Origin: Streptococcus sp.
GTDB taxonomy: Bacteria > Bacillota > Bacilli > Lactobacillales > Aerococcaceae
Assembly: GCA_015264885.1 (NCBI GenBank)
Contig: JABZYY010000006.1
Coordinates: forward strand, 1-28,292
DNA length: 28,292 nt
Direction: 5' to 3'
Both the position numbers and the translations under genes were made by a program. Positions 7,075 to 15,771 of this stretch are shown here, one piece after another. Positions within the stretch are counted from its first letter, which is position 1, and each line of letters begins with the position of its first letter. Under the pieces are notes generated by a model, which was given only the letters and a program-made list of their open reading frames with translations, did not search any database and was not told where the DNA came from.

Positions 7075-9028
7075 ACTCATTTTTTCGATGGCGACATCGA
7101 ATCTAAAAAAGAATCATTCATTATATTTGCCGTATGCACTGACGACGATTATGGTGACGATGATTCTCTATATCACGCACGCCTTATCTGCGATGCCTGA
7201 GCTTTCCACTCTTCGCGGAGGGGGAGCGATTGCACAAACATTGGGCTTCGGGGTTATCGTGGTTCAGCTCGTAGCGCTCTTAACGATTCTTTATGCGAAT
7301 GCCTTCGTGACGAAAAATCGATTAAAAGAATACGGCCTATATAGCATTCTTGGGCTCGACCGAAAAAACATTCAATTGTTGAGTTTCATTGAATTGCTTC
7401 TATTCTCAGTGGTCAGCGTGGGGCTAGGGATTGTGCTTGGAATCGTGTTCCACCGCTTCTCGTTTGCCGTGTTATTGAAGCTTATTCGAATTCCAATCGG
7501 CATCGAGTATTCGATGCAACTCGGTAGCGTCGGTTTTGTACTGATTTCAATGGCGTTTATTTTCGGAGTTGTCTTCTTCTTAAATGCGACAAAGATGTAT
7601 ATGAGCCGTCCGTTAGAAATGCTTTCTGAAAAGAAAAAAGGAGAAACGAAGGGGCGCTTTATCCTTCTTCGTGCACTCATTGGTGCAGGGCTTCTCGGGG
7701 GCGCGTATTATATGTCGCAAACGATTGAAGCACCTGTTGCAGCGCTATATTCCTTCTTTGTTGCGGTCCTATTAGTTATTTTAGCGACATATATTTTATT
7801 TGATGCGGGTTCCATTGTGCTTCTTTCTCTTTTACAAAAGAACAAAAAACTCTTTTACCAACCAACGAATTTTATTTCGATTTCTAATTTAAAATTCCGT
7901 ATGCGTAAAAATGCTGCGGGACTTGCAAGTATTTGTATTTTATCAACGATGGTACTTGTCACATTAGCTACGACGGTAGCTTTGCAAACAGGGACAGCCG
8001 ATTTATTAAAGAAAAGCTATCCAACAGATTATTCGGCAACAGCATTCGTCGAAGACACCTCTACGATTCCTCAACTTTCAGAACAAATTAGTAAGATGAA
8101 GGCGCAATCGAAGGGCACCATTACCAATGAAATGAATTACCTTAGCGTGCTTCGTGCTGCAAAAAGTATGGAGGGCGGAGTGGACATCGAGGGAGTCTAT
8201 CCAGGAGATAGCCCAGCTGCGTTTATTACTTTCCTCTCCGCGGATGATTACAATCGCATCTTTGGAACGAACTATCATCCAAATGACAACGAAGCCGTTC
8301 TAGGACTGGTTAAAGGAGACGACAAAAATGTTTCGGCAATCCGTGTGAACGGACAATTAACGCTTCAAGTCAAAGAGATGATGGCTACTAGCGACTTTAA
8401 AGAAAAATTGCCACAATTGCCATATGTTGCAGATAACGTTTATGTAGCCGTTGTAAAGGATCCAACAAAGATGATCGACGGTAAACTTGGCCGTGGATTC
8501 TATTATGCATTGTGGAATACATCGACAGATACATCGGCTAAAACAGAAGAGTTTGAGGCCTACGCCAACGTGATTGAAGCAAGCAAGGACGATTCCATCA
8601 CGGTTGGAAGTAGAGAGGATGCGGCCAAAGACATCTACGGATTTATGGGAAGTTTACTCTTTGTAGGGGCACTTCTTTCCGTTGCGTTCTTCATCGGCGC
8701 AGTCCTTGTCATTTACTACAAACAAATTTCTGAAGGGTACGAAGACCGTGATCGCTTTGTGATTCTACAAAAACTCGGTATCGACCAAAAGACCATCAAG
8801 AAATCCATCAACCGTCAAGTGCTAATCGTATTCTTCTTGCCGCTTGTCACAGCGTTTATCCATACAGCGTTTGCCTTCAAGATGTATCGTAAAATCATTC
8901 AGCTCTTTGGGGTTGACGGTAACGTAACGCTAAACGCGACAATTGTGATTGGAGCTATCTTCGTTGTGGTGTATCTCATCGTGTACCAAATCACGTCACG
9001 TAGCTACTATAAAATTATTAAACGTTAA
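7067..9028 (+). CDS. BceB-type permease, copy 2
   Basis: The 653-residue permease has the same layout as copy 1. The last 130 residues are nearly identical to copy 1, from the FMGSLL segment to the C-terminal IIKR. The extracellular domain (about 310-525) is clearly different, with only scattered conserved pieces such as YPTDYSA, GDSPAA, FGTNY and LPYVADN. The pair therefore looks like a duplication whose sensing domain has diverged while the membrane and coupling parts stayed alike. The ATG at 7067 follows GAGGTG and overlaps the ATPase end by 8 nt. Confidence 0.88.
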   Translation: MFKLIFSMATSNLKKNHSLYLPYALTTIMVTMILYITHALSAMPELSTLRGGGAIAQTLGFGVIVVQLVALLTILYANAFVTKNRLKEYGLYSILGLDRKNIQLLSFIELLLFSVVSVGLGIVLGIVFHRFSFAVLLKLIRIPIGIEYSMQLGSVGFVLISMAFIFGVVFFLNATKMYMSRPLEMLSEKKKGETKGRFILLRALIGAGLLGGAYYMSQTIEAPVAALYSFFVAVLLVILATYILFDAGSIVLLSLLQKNKKLFYQPTNFISISNLKFRMRKNAAGLASICILSTMVLVTLATTVALQTGTADLLKKSYPTDYSATAFVEDTSTIPQLSEQISKMKAQSKGTITNEMNYLSVLRAAKSMEGGVDIEGVYPGDSPAAFITFLSADDYNRIFGTNYHPNDNEAVLGLVKGDDKNVSAIRVNGQLTLQVKEMMATSDFKEKLPQLPYVADNVYVAVVKDPTKMIDGKLGRGFYYALWNTSTDTSAKTEEFEAYANVIEASKDDSITVGSREDAAKDIYGFMGSLLFVGALLSVAFFIGAVLVIYYKQISEGYEDRDRFVILQKLGIDQKTIKKSINRQVLIVFFLPLVTAFIHTAFAFKMYRKIIQLFGVDGNVTLNATIVIGAIFVVVYLIVYQITSRSYYKIIKR

Positions 9029-9040
9029 TAGATTTTGTTC

Positions 9041-9089
9041 ACAAACCATGAAGTGTTTTAGTAGGAAACCCTACTTTAAAAAGGTTTGT
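9041..9089 (+). repeat. nested stem-loop after bceB-2
   Basis: ACAAACC (9041-9047) pairs with GGTTTGT (9083-9089). Inside it AGTAGG-AAAC-CCTACT forms a second hairpin, with T and A runs between the two stems. It precedes a separate, stronger terminator. It may be a secondary terminator or a processed 3' structure. Confidence 0.4.
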
Positions 9090-9107
9090 ATAAGTTCGAA
9101 AATTCGT

Positions 9108-9138
9108 AAAAAGGGCGAGGTTTTCTCGCCCTTTTTTT
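9108..9138 (+). terminator. Rho-independent terminator after bceB-2
   Basis: A perfect 12-bp stem, AAAAAGGGCGAG with CTCGCCCTTTTT, encloses a 5-nt loop and ends in a run of T. It closes the duplicated transporter region. Confidence 0.9.
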
Positions 9139-9218
9139 GTGCTCAGAAACGGGATAACTGTCCACAATAAAAAGCTTTCATAATTTTTACTTTTTCAGTT
9201 TTCAGTTTCTAAAAAACA

Positions 9219-9227
9219 TGGTAGAAT
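9219..9227 (+). promoter_or_regulatory. extended -10 promoter of the ugp-type operon
   Basis: TGG-TAGAAT is a TGn extended -10 element about 38 bp before the ATPase start. TTTTCAGTTTTCAGTTTC direct repeats cover the -35 area, where no consensus hexamer is seen. Confidence 0.4.
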
Positions 9228-9264
9228 AGAATGTATTGAAGTAAAAGAAACTGGAGGATTCGTC

Positions 9265-10344
9265 ATGATCGATGTTATTGACTTAAACAAAGTATTCGAT
9301 AACGGCTTTGAAGCATTAAAGTCAGTAAATTTCTCAATTGAACAAGGGGACTTAGTTTGTTTACTAGGACCTAGTGGTTGTGGGAAATCAACAATTTTAA
9401 ATTTAATCGCAGGATTATTAACACCAACAGGAGGAGACATCCAATTTAAAGGAAATTCAGTTGTTACGACAGAACCTAAAGACCGTAACATCGGATTCGT
9501 ATTCCAAAACTATGCGTTATATCCGCATATGACAGTGTTAGAGAACATCATGTTCCCACTGACAGTTGGTAAAAACAAAATCTCTAAAGAAGAAGCTCAA
9601 AAGATTGCAGAAGAATATATGCAATTAACAAACATTGAAGAGCTTGCAGGTAAAAAACCTGGTACTTTATCAGGGGGACAACAACAACGTGTGGCTATCA
9701 CTCGTGCGCTTGTTCAAAAACCTGAAGTGCTTCTACTTGATGAACCATTAAGTAACTTGGATGCTCGTTTACGTTTGAAAATCCGTGAAGAAATCCGTCG
9801 TCTTGTAAAAGAAGTGGGAATCACAACAATCTTCGTAACGCACGACCAAGAGGAAGCTTTATCAATCTCAGATAAAATCATTCTTTTAAACGAAGGGTAC
9901 ATTCAACAACATGATGACCCACAAAACTTATACCTAGAACCAAGTAACTTATTCGTTGCGAAATTCATCGGTAACCCAATCATCAACATTACAGAAGTGG
10001 AAATTAAAGACGGCGTGATTACTCACCCTGCATTCAACTTACCAACTTCTGAATTATCACAAGACCGCAAACGCCAAGAATTAGCTGATGGTCACTACTA
10101 CTTAGGAATGCGTCCTGAAGACGTGGTTCCAGTAGCTGAAGGTGAACAAGGCCTATTCTCAACAACAATCAGCGGCGTAGAATTAATCGGACGTGAACGT
10201 ATTCTTCACTTCCCATTAGGCGAACAATTCTTGAAATCAATTGTAAGTGTGGAACATAAGATTGAAGAAGGAGACACACTTTCATTCCAATTACTAAAAC
10301 ACAAAATCTTCTTATTCGATAAAGATGGAGCGCGTGTTTACTAA
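9265..10344 (+). CDS. ugpC: UgpC/MsmK-type ABC importer ATPase
   Basis: The 359-residue ATPase has Walker A GPSGCGKS (35-42), Q-loop Gln81, LSGGQ (135-139), Walker B LLLDEP (156-161) and His193. A C-terminal extension of about 120 residues corresponds to the TOBE-type regulatory domain of the CUT1/Ugp sugar importers. It powers uptake through the two permeases that follow. It begins its operon behind a GGAGGA site, and its stop overlaps the next start by one base (TAATG). The Ugp label rests mainly on the binding protein at the operon's end. A maltose- or oligosaccharide-type importer is the alternative. Confidence 0.82.
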   Translation: MIDVIDLNKVFDNGFEALKSVNFSIEQGDLVCLLGPSGCGKSTILNLIAGLLTPTGGDIQFKGNSVVTTEPKDRNIGFVFQNYALYPHMTVLENIMFPLTVGKNKISKEEAQKIAEEYMQLTNIEELAGKKPGTLSGGQQQRVAITRALVQKPEVLLLDEPLSNLDARLRLKIREEIRRLVKEVGITTIFVTHDQEEALSISDKIILLNEGYIQQHDDPQNLYLEPSNLFVAKFIGNPIINITEVEIKDGVITHPAFNLPTSELSQDRKRQELADGHYYLGMRPEDVVPVAEGEQGLFSTTISGVELIGRERILHFPLGEQFLKSIVSVEHKIEEGDTLSFQLLKHKIFLFDKDGARVY

Positions 10345-11219
10345 TGAGAAAATATAACCCAGAGAACCAACCTAAAGCTTGGTTATTCCTTCTCCCATCT
10401 TTAGGAGTGATTCTTCTCTTTAACATTTATCCATTACTTCGTTCGTTCTGGATGAGTTTCCAAAAAGGGTCACTATTAAAATTACAATACACTGGTTTAG
10501 ACAACTACCAAAAAGTAATTGCGGACCCTGTATTCCATAAAGCGTTACTCAACACAGCACTGTATGCATTCGCAGTAGTGCCAGTAGCGTTATTAATCTC
10601 AGTCATCATTGCATGGATTATTTTCGAGAAGATTAAACGTAAAAGCTTCTTCGAAACAATCTTCTTCATGCCTTACGTTACAAGTACAATCGCTATCGGG
10701 ATTGTGTTCCGTTACTTCTTCAATGGGGACTACGGAATTATCAACTTCTTCCTTGGCTTGATTGGGATTCCAGCCGTGAACTGGTTGGATAACGTAAACA
10801 TGAGTATGCCAACACTGATTATCTTCGGGGTTTGGACAAGTTTAGCGTTCAATATCATCATCCTCTTAGCAGGATTACGTAATATTGATCCTGAGCATTT
10901 CAAAATTGCGAAAATGTTTGGTGCGACAGACCGAGAAATCTTCTGGCGTATTACATTCCCGCAATTAGTTCCAACAATTGCCTTCCTTTCAACGGTTAAC
11001 TTAATCGGGGCATTCAAAGTGTATACACAAGTGTATGCATTATTTGGCGGAACTGCTGGTCCAGCAAACTCAGCAACAACAGCTGTATACTATATTTACG
11101 ACAAGTTCCATGTGGCAGGAAGACCAGGGGTTGCCATGGCAGCAACTGTAATCTTGTTTGCAATCATTCTTTTTGCAACATTCCTCCAAAACAAATTCTT
11201 GAGAAAGGCGGAGGGATAA
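10344..11219 (+). CDS. ugpA: UgpA/MalF-type ABC importer permease
   Basis: The 291-residue protein has six predicted membrane helices, from about residue 15 to 285. The EAA loop lies at about 177-207 (GLRNIDPEHFKIAKMFGA and following residues), which contacts the ATPase. It is the first of two binding-protein-dependent permease subunits and is translationally coupled to the ATPase gene. The sequence resembles the short UgpA-like branch rather than the longer MalF of enteric bacteria. Substrate specificity cannot be read from it. Confidence 0.85.
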   Translation: MRKYNPENQPKAWLFLLPSLGVILLFNIYPLLRSFWMSFQKGSLLKLQYTGLDNYQKVIADPVFHKALLNTALYAFAVVPVALLISVIIAWIIFEKIKRKSFFETIFFMPYVTSTIAIGIVFRYFFNGDYGIINFFLGLIGIPAVNWLDNVNMSMPTLIIFGVWTSLAFNIIILLAGLRNIDPEHFKIAKMFGATDREIFWRITFPQLVPTIAFLSTVNLIGAFKVYTQVYALFGGTAGPANSATTAVYYIYDKFHVAGRPGVAMAATVILFAIILFATFLQNKFLRKAEG

Positions 11220-11223
11220 GAAG

Positions 11224-12042
11224 ATGAAAAAAGTTTTTAACGTATTTTCAATCACGCTTTTAATTTTCTTAGCGTTGATTACAGTATTCCCATTCATTTA
11301 CATGGTGTTGACCGGGTTAATGACATACGCAGAAGCGACAAGTATTCCACCGTCATTCATCCCAAGCGAATTCAAATTTAGTAACTACTTAGAAGTATTT
11401 AGCCGTGCGCCATTCCTACGTTACTTCGGAAACACATTATTCGTGTCTCTATTTACAACAGTGGCAACAGTAATTACTTCATTACTAGCAGCCTTTGCCG
11501 TAACAAGCTTACAGTTCAAAGGGAAAAACATCGTAATGATGATTTTAGTTTCTCTATTAATGGTTCCTTACGAATCAATCATCTTTACAAACTACCAAAC
11601 AATCGCTCAATTAGGGTTATTAAACACTTATCTAGCGTTAATCATTCCGTTCTTAACAAGTATCTTCTATATTTACTACTTGAACGGATACTTAAAAGGA
11701 ATCCCAAGTACATTTTACAAAGCCGCTAAAATTGATGGTGCGAGTGATTTAGAATACATCCGCCGTATTTTAGTGCCAATGTGTAAACCAGCATTGGTAA
11801 CAGTAGGGATTTTAACATTCATCCAAAGCTGGAATTCATTCCTATGGCCATTATTGGTTACAAACACGAAAGAATTCCGTCTATTAAACAACGGACTTTC
11901 TGCCTTCACGACAGAATCCGGAAGTGATGTTCACTTACAAATGGCCGCAGCAACTCTAACGGTTATCCCAATTCTGTTAATTTACTTTGTATTCAGAAAA
12001 GAAATTATTAGAGGGGTTGCGAAGAATGGTATCAAAGGATAA
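11224..12042 (+). CDS. ugpE: UgpE/MalG-type ABC importer permease
   Basis: The 272-residue partner permease has six membrane helices and an EAA loop near residues 155-190 (GIPSTFYKAAKIDGASDLE). It starts 4 nt after the preceding stop, with GGAGG inside the upstream gene's end. The C-terminal KNGIKG is typical of MalG/UgpE subunits. Its last 17 nt overlap the next gene, so the hydrolase is probably made together with the transporter. Confidence 0.85.
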   Translation: MKKVFNVFSITLLIFLALITVFPFIYMVLTGLMTYAEATSIPPSFIPSEFKFSNYLEVFSRAPFLRYFGNTLFVSLFTTVATVITSLLAAFAVTSLQFKGKNIVMMILVSLLMVPYESIIFTNYQTIAQLGLLNTYLALIIPFLTSIFYIYYLNGYLKGIPSTFYKAAKIDGASDLEYIRRILVPMCKPALVTVGILTFIQSWNSFLWPLLVTNTKEFRLLNNGLSAFTTESGSDVHLQMAAATLTVIPILLIYFVFRKEIIRGVAKNGIKG

Positions 12043-13318
12043 AACATCGATTACCTTTCATAGCGGTATTTTAACGATTGGTGGAACGGTCATCGAAGTA
12101 GCCTATAAAGATAGTCATATCTTTTTCGACTTCGGGACTGAGTTTTTACCAGAATTAGAATTGCCCGATGAATCGGTGCAAACACTCACAGATCATAAAG
12201 TGATTCCACATTTAAAAAATATGTACGATGCACGTATCCCTTACAAATACGAAGGGGATGAAGATAAAGACTATGCCAATACGGCGGTCTTTATCTCACA
12301 TGCGCATTTGGATCATACAAGAATGTTGAATTATTTAGACCCAAGTATTCCTTTATATACATTGAAGGAAACAAAAATGATTGTAAATTCGCTCAACCGC
12401 AATGGTGTATTCATACTACCATCGCCGTTTGAAGACGATACATTTACAAGAGAGATGATTGGGTTAGATGCAGGCGATGTGATTAAAGTTGGAGAAATCG
12501 AAGTAGAAATCGTGCGTGTCGACCATGATGCGTATGGGGCTGCTGCTTTAATCATTAAAACACCTGGACATCATATTACGTATACAGGGGACTTACGACT
12601 TCACGGGCATAACGCTGAAGATACAATTGAGTTTTGTAAGAAGGCAAAACATACGGACATCTTAATGATGGAAGGTGTATCGATTAGCTTCGGGGACCGT
12701 AAAGAGGTTGAAGACGAAATTAAACCTGAAAACGAGGAAGATGTGATTCGTCATATCGCTCGCCTCGAACAAGAAAATCCAAATCGACAAATCACATTTA
12801 ATGGCTATCCAGCGAATGTGCGTCGTTTTGAAAAAATCGTCGAAGGAACAAGCCGTACCGTTGTTCTTGAAGCAACGATGGCCGCACTTCTTAAAGAAGT
12901 ATTCCAAAAGGATGCTCATTACTACTATAGAGACGGGGCTCCAAAACTCGACGAACTTGATCCTACTTTAGAAATTTCATATCAAACGTTGTTAGAGGAT
13001 ACTTCGAAGTACCTATGGCAAGCAGTCGACCATTTCGAACGTTTGCAAGAGGGAAGCTTATACATCCACAGCGATGCGCAGCCTTTGGGGGACTTTGATC
13101 CGAACTATCAACCGTTTCTAGATTTATTGGCGGAAAAACACATTGAGTTTGTACGCCTATCTTGCTCAGGTCACGCAAAACCGGACGACTTAGACCGCAT
13201 TATTGCGATGATTGAGCCTAAATGTTTGGTTCCAATTCATACGTTAAAACCAGAACTTCTGGTGAATCCGTATGGTGACAGAATATTGCCGTACCGCGGC
13301 GAAAAAATTGTGTTGTAA
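12026..13318 (+). CDS. MBL-fold / beta-CASP-like metallohydrolase
   Basis: This 430-residue cytosolic protein has the metallo-beta-lactamase ligand set: HAHLDH (92-97), DH (166-167) and YTGDL with Asp189. Later SCSGHA (His383) and LVPIHT (His405) resemble beta-CASP motifs B and C. The layout resembles an RNase J-type nuclease core, but the protein is shorter than RNase J and lacks its C-terminal domain. The nuclease role is therefore a family inference. The gene lies within a Ugp-type importer operon, so a phosphodiesterase acting on an imported compound is equally possible. I chose ATG 12026 after GAGGGG over a longer in-frame start at 11987, which would lie deeper in the permease gene and has no ribosome site. 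Confidence 0.75.
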   Translation: MVSKDKTSITFHSGILTIGGTVIEVAYKDSHIFFDFGTEFLPELELPDESVQTLTDHKVIPHLKNMYDARIPYKYEGDEDKDYANTAVFISHAHLDHTRMLNYLDPSIPLYTLKETKMIVNSLNRNGVFILPSPFEDDTFTREMIGLDAGDVIKVGEIEVEIVRVDHDAYGAAALIIKTPGHHITYTGDLRLHGHNAEDTIEFCKKAKHTDILMMEGVSISFGDRKEVEDEIKPENEEDVIRHIARLEQENPNRQITFNGYPANVRRFEKIVEGTSRTVVLEATMAALLKEVFQKDAHYYYRDGAPKLDELDPTLEISYQTLLEDTSKYLWQAVDHFERLQEGSLYIHSDAQPLGDFDPNYQPFLDLLAEKHIEFVRLSCSGHAKPDDLDRIIAMIEPKCLVPIHTLKPELLVNPYGDRILPYRGEKIVL

Positions 13319-13345
13319 AAACTATATAACAAAAGGAGAAGAAAA

Positions 13346-14647
13346 ATGAAATTCAAATCTTTAGTAAAAGCGACACTAGCAACAGCATCAGTTGTGGCGT
13401 TAACAGCGTGTGGAGCTAACTCATCAAACAACGGCTCTTCACAACAAGCTGAAACTAAAAAAGACATCGTAACAGAGGTTAAATCAGAAACTACAATCAC
13501 TTTCTGGCATGCTATGAACGGTCAGCAGGAAAAAGCTCTTCAAAAATTAACAGAAGACTTCATGAAAGCTAACCCAAATATCAAAGTAGAGTTACAAAAC
13601 CAATCTCAATACAAAGATTTACAAGCAAAAATTAACGCAACTTTAACTTCACCAAAAGACTTACCAACAATCACTCAAGCATATCCAAACTGGTTATACA
13701 ATGCTGCTGAGCAAGATGCATTGGTAGACTTCAAACCATATATTGAAAACGAAACAATCGGATTCAAGAAAGGTGAAGAAATCCGTCCAGAATTAATGGA
13801 AGGTGCTAAAATCAAAGGAGTACAATACGGTATTCCATTCAACAAATCTACAGAAGTATTATTCTACAATGCAGATTTATTGAAACAATACGGTGTTAAA
13901 GTTCCAACTACTTTAGATGAATTAAAAGAAGCAGCTAAAACAATTTACGAAAAATCTAACCACGAAGTTGTTGGTGCTGGTTTCGACTCATTAAACAACT
14001 ACTATGCAATTGGTATGAAGAACAAAGGCATTGACTTCACTAAAGAATTAGACTTCGCAAGTGACGCTTCAAAAGAAGTTGTTAAATACTATGCAGACGG
14101 AATCCGTGATGGATACTTCCGTACTGCTGGTTCAGATAAATACTTATCAGCACCATTCCAAAACAAAAAAGTAGCTATGTATGTTGGTTCAACAGCTGGT
14201 GAATCATTCGTAGCTAAAGGTGCTAAAGAAGCTGGTTTCGAATACGGAGTAGCTGTTCGTCCTGAAAAATACGACCTACAACAAGGTACTGATATTTACA
14301 TGTTCGAAGGTTCTACAACTGAAGAACAACGTACAGCAGCATTCTTATACTTGAAATTCTTATCTTCAGCTGAATCTCAATTATACTGGGCACAACAAAC
14401 TGGTTACATGCCAACAATTGCTTCAGTGTTAGAACAAGATGCATACAAGAATTCAGGTTCTAAAGTTCCTAAAATCTTAGCAGATGCTACTAAGAATTTA
14501 TTCTCAATTCCTGTAGTTGAAAACTCTGATCCTGCATACTCAGAAGTTCGTACGATTTTAGAAAAAATCTTCAAGACTGAAAATGGAAATGTAGATCAAT
14601 TAGTTACAGATTCTAAAGCACAATTTGATGCTGCGTGGAATCAATAA
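13346..14647 (+). CDS. ugpB: UgpB-like substrate-binding lipoprotein
   Basis: The 433-residue protein begins with a lipoprotein signal whose lipobox is LTAC (Cys22), then a Ser/Asn/Gln-rich linker. TITFWHAMNGQQEKAL is the typical start of the mature UgpB-type (family 1) binding protein, which in enteric bacteria takes glycerol-3-phosphate and glycerophosphodiesters. YGIPFNKSTEVLFYN and YMFEGSTTEEQRTAAF are further family features. It has a strong AAGGAG site and a uniformly A/T-ending codon choice, suggesting high expression. It is the last operon gene, after the hydrolase, and a terminator follows. The ligand is inferred; sugars are possible. Confidence 0.8.
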   Translation: MKFKSLVKATLATASVVALTACGANSSNNGSSQQAETKKDIVTEVKSETTITFWHAMNGQQEKALQKLTEDFMKANPNIKVELQNQSQYKDLQAKINATLTSPKDLPTITQAYPNWLYNAAEQDALVDFKPYIENETIGFKKGEEIRPELMEGAKIKGVQYGIPFNKSTEVLFYNADLLKQYGVKVPTTLDELKEAAKTIYEKSNHEVVGAGFDSLNNYYAIGMKNKGIDFTKELDFASDASKEVVKYYADGIRDGYFRTAGSDKYLSAPFQNKKVAMYVGSTAGESFVAKGAKEAGFEYGVAVRPEKYDLQQGTDIYMFEGSTTEEQRTAAFLYLKFLSSAESQLYWAQQTGYMPTIASVLEQDAYKNSGSKVPKILADATKNLFSIPVVENSDPAYSEVRTILEKIFKTENGNVDQLVTDSKAQFDAAWNQ

Positions 14648-14668
14648 TCACATATAAGTTCATTCACA

Positions 14669-15077
14669 ACACAATCACAACGAAAGCCTGGGGAATTTTC
14701 CTCAGGCTTTTTGTGTGGAATGAGTGTATGTGCTGTATAGTGAGTAAGTGCTGTAAGGCCCCTTCGGGGGAGGCTTTTAGGTGTATGGGGTGTGGTGGTG
14801 GATTGCTTTAGAAACAAGCGGTTTTTATTGTTGAAAGAATATTAGTGAGCCACCGACTCGAGCCTAGGGTCTCTCGTCTTTGAAGCCTCAAAGAGACACT
14901 AACGAATGGATTCGTAAGTGTCTCTAATTCGCATTCAATGGATATTCTCACTAATCTTTCAACAAAACCGCTGTTTCCTTCGCAATCGATGTACAAGGTG
15001 TACACCTAAAAGCCTCCTGAAGAGATTTCCACACAACAAAGCTGAGGAAAATGGGATGGCGTTCTTGAGATTGTGTT
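14669..15077. repeat. large nested inverted repeat with conserved core (EFAR-like?)
   Basis: Four successive arm pairs are nested about one centre: 14669-14677 with 15069-15077; 14696-14720 with 15027-15051; 14769-14785 with 15001-15017 (17 bp perfect); and about 14811-14848 with 14948-14978. Shorter matches lie between them. The centre (14852-14934) is not part of the big palindrome. It contains its own hairpin, AGTGTCTCT-type, at 14892-14925, and the motifs GAGCC, AGGGTCTC, GCCTCAAA and TAATTCGCAT, which recur in the element near 17390. No protein is encoded. A UUCG-loop hairpin lies in the left arm (14758-14770). It could be a miniature mobile element or a structured RNA. Confidence 0.65.
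14683..14712 (+). terminator. terminator of the ugp-type operon
   Basis: AAAGCCTGGGGAA (14683-14695) pairs with TTCCTCAGGCTTT (14698-14710) with one G-T pair, followed by Ts. The right arm is also complementary to 15027-15051, where it forms one level of the large inverted repeat. Confidence 0.85.
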
Positions 15078-15132
15078 CCTCATTCACGAGGGACCGGTGC
15101 GGGGATGGGGTGAACGCGTTTCATGGAGAGTG

Positions 15133-15141
15133 TGCTATAAT
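15133..15141 (+). promoter_or_regulatory. extended -10 promoter of the DUF1697 gene
   Basis: TGC-TATAAT lies 25 bp before the start codon, with an intervening GAGAGGTGAG ribosome site. No clear -35 hexamer is visible, as is common with TGn promoters. Confidence 0.5.
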
Positions 15142-15165
15142 GGGGCGACAAGAGAGGTGAGTCGG

Positions 15166-15717
15166 ATGCGGTATGTGCTTTTATTAAGAGGCATCAATGT
15201 TGGTGGCAAAAATAAAGTCGTGATGAGCGAATTGAAGGAATTGTTGAAGCGTGAAGGGTTCAGCGATGTGGATTCGTACATTAATAGCGGGAACTTATTT
15301 TTTGCAAGCGATGAGAGTGTGGAAAATATCGTTTTGAATATTGAAAAGGTGTTAGAAGAGAATTATGAGTTCTCGATTCCATTTGCGCTGCTTTCAAAAG
15401 AGGAATACTTCGAAGAAATGGCGTGGCTTCCGGAATGGTGGAAGAATGATTTTGCTAGAAAAGATATTTTGTTTTTCTCACGGGGGACAGATACTGATGA
15501 AGTTGTTCGATTTGTAGAAGAATCTGCGTTTTATAATGAAAGAGTCTATATCGGGAAATGTGCAGTCTTCTGGGCGAAAATCGATGAGGCAGAGTATCAA
15601 AAAACGACTTACCATAAGAAGATTTTGAAGCAACCATTTTATAAGACGATTACGATTCGAAATGGGAAGACATTTGATAAAATTGCTGAAATACTGCAGA
15701 CAGAGAAACCTTTGTGA
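15166..15717 (+). CDS. DUF1697 family protein
   Basis: The 183-residue protein begins MRYVLLLRGINVGGKNKV. It also has SYINSGNLFF near residue 40 and TTYHKKILKQPFYKTITIRNGKT towards its end; these are the recurring features of DUF1697. The family is widespread in bacteria and its function is unknown to me. No membrane segment or signal peptide is seen. The ATG at 15166 is preferred because GAGAGGTGAG lies just upstream and homology begins there; the frame is open further upstream to 15073 but that part overlaps the promoter. The gene appears to be a single unit with its own promoter. Confidence 0.8.
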   Translation: MRYVLLLRGINVGGKNKVVMSELKELLKREGFSDVDSYINSGNLFFASDESVENIVLNIEKVLEENYEFSIPFALLSKEEYFEEMAWLPEWWKNDFARKDILFFSRGTDTDEVVRFVEESAFYNERVYIGKCAVFWAKIDEAEYQKTTYHKKILKQPFYKTITIRNGKTFDKIAEILQTEKPL

Positions 15718-15730
15718 TAGGGCTTTTTTA

Positions 15731-15739
15731 TGGTACAAT
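15731..15739 (+). promoter_or_regulatory. extended -10 promoter of the 5'-nucleotidase gene
   Basis: TGG-TACAAT lies 32 bp before the ATG at 15772, just after a short T run that follows the DUF1697 stop codon. Confidence 0.45.
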
Positions 15740-15771
15740 AGTGTGTGAATTTGTAGAAAGTGAGGCGCATT

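Noticed and set aside
11987..12025. Longer N-terminus for the MBL hydrolase
   Set aside because: It would lie within the permease coding sequence and has no ribosome site, while GAGGGG is well placed for the ATG at 12026.
14758..14770. Hairpin with a TTCG loop as a separate terminator
   Set aside because: The CCCC-TTCG-GGGG hairpin is stable but no T tract follows. It is better treated as a part of the left arm of the large repeat.
14669..15077. Insertion sequence with terminal inverted repeats
   Set aside because: The interval is too short for a transposase and contains no coding region; nested arms and hairpins fit a structured non-coding repeat better.
14808..15160. Short open frames on both strands between ugpB and the DUF1697 gene
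   Set aside because: They fall within the large inverted repeat, overlap each other, and have no ribosome sites or recognisable protein features.
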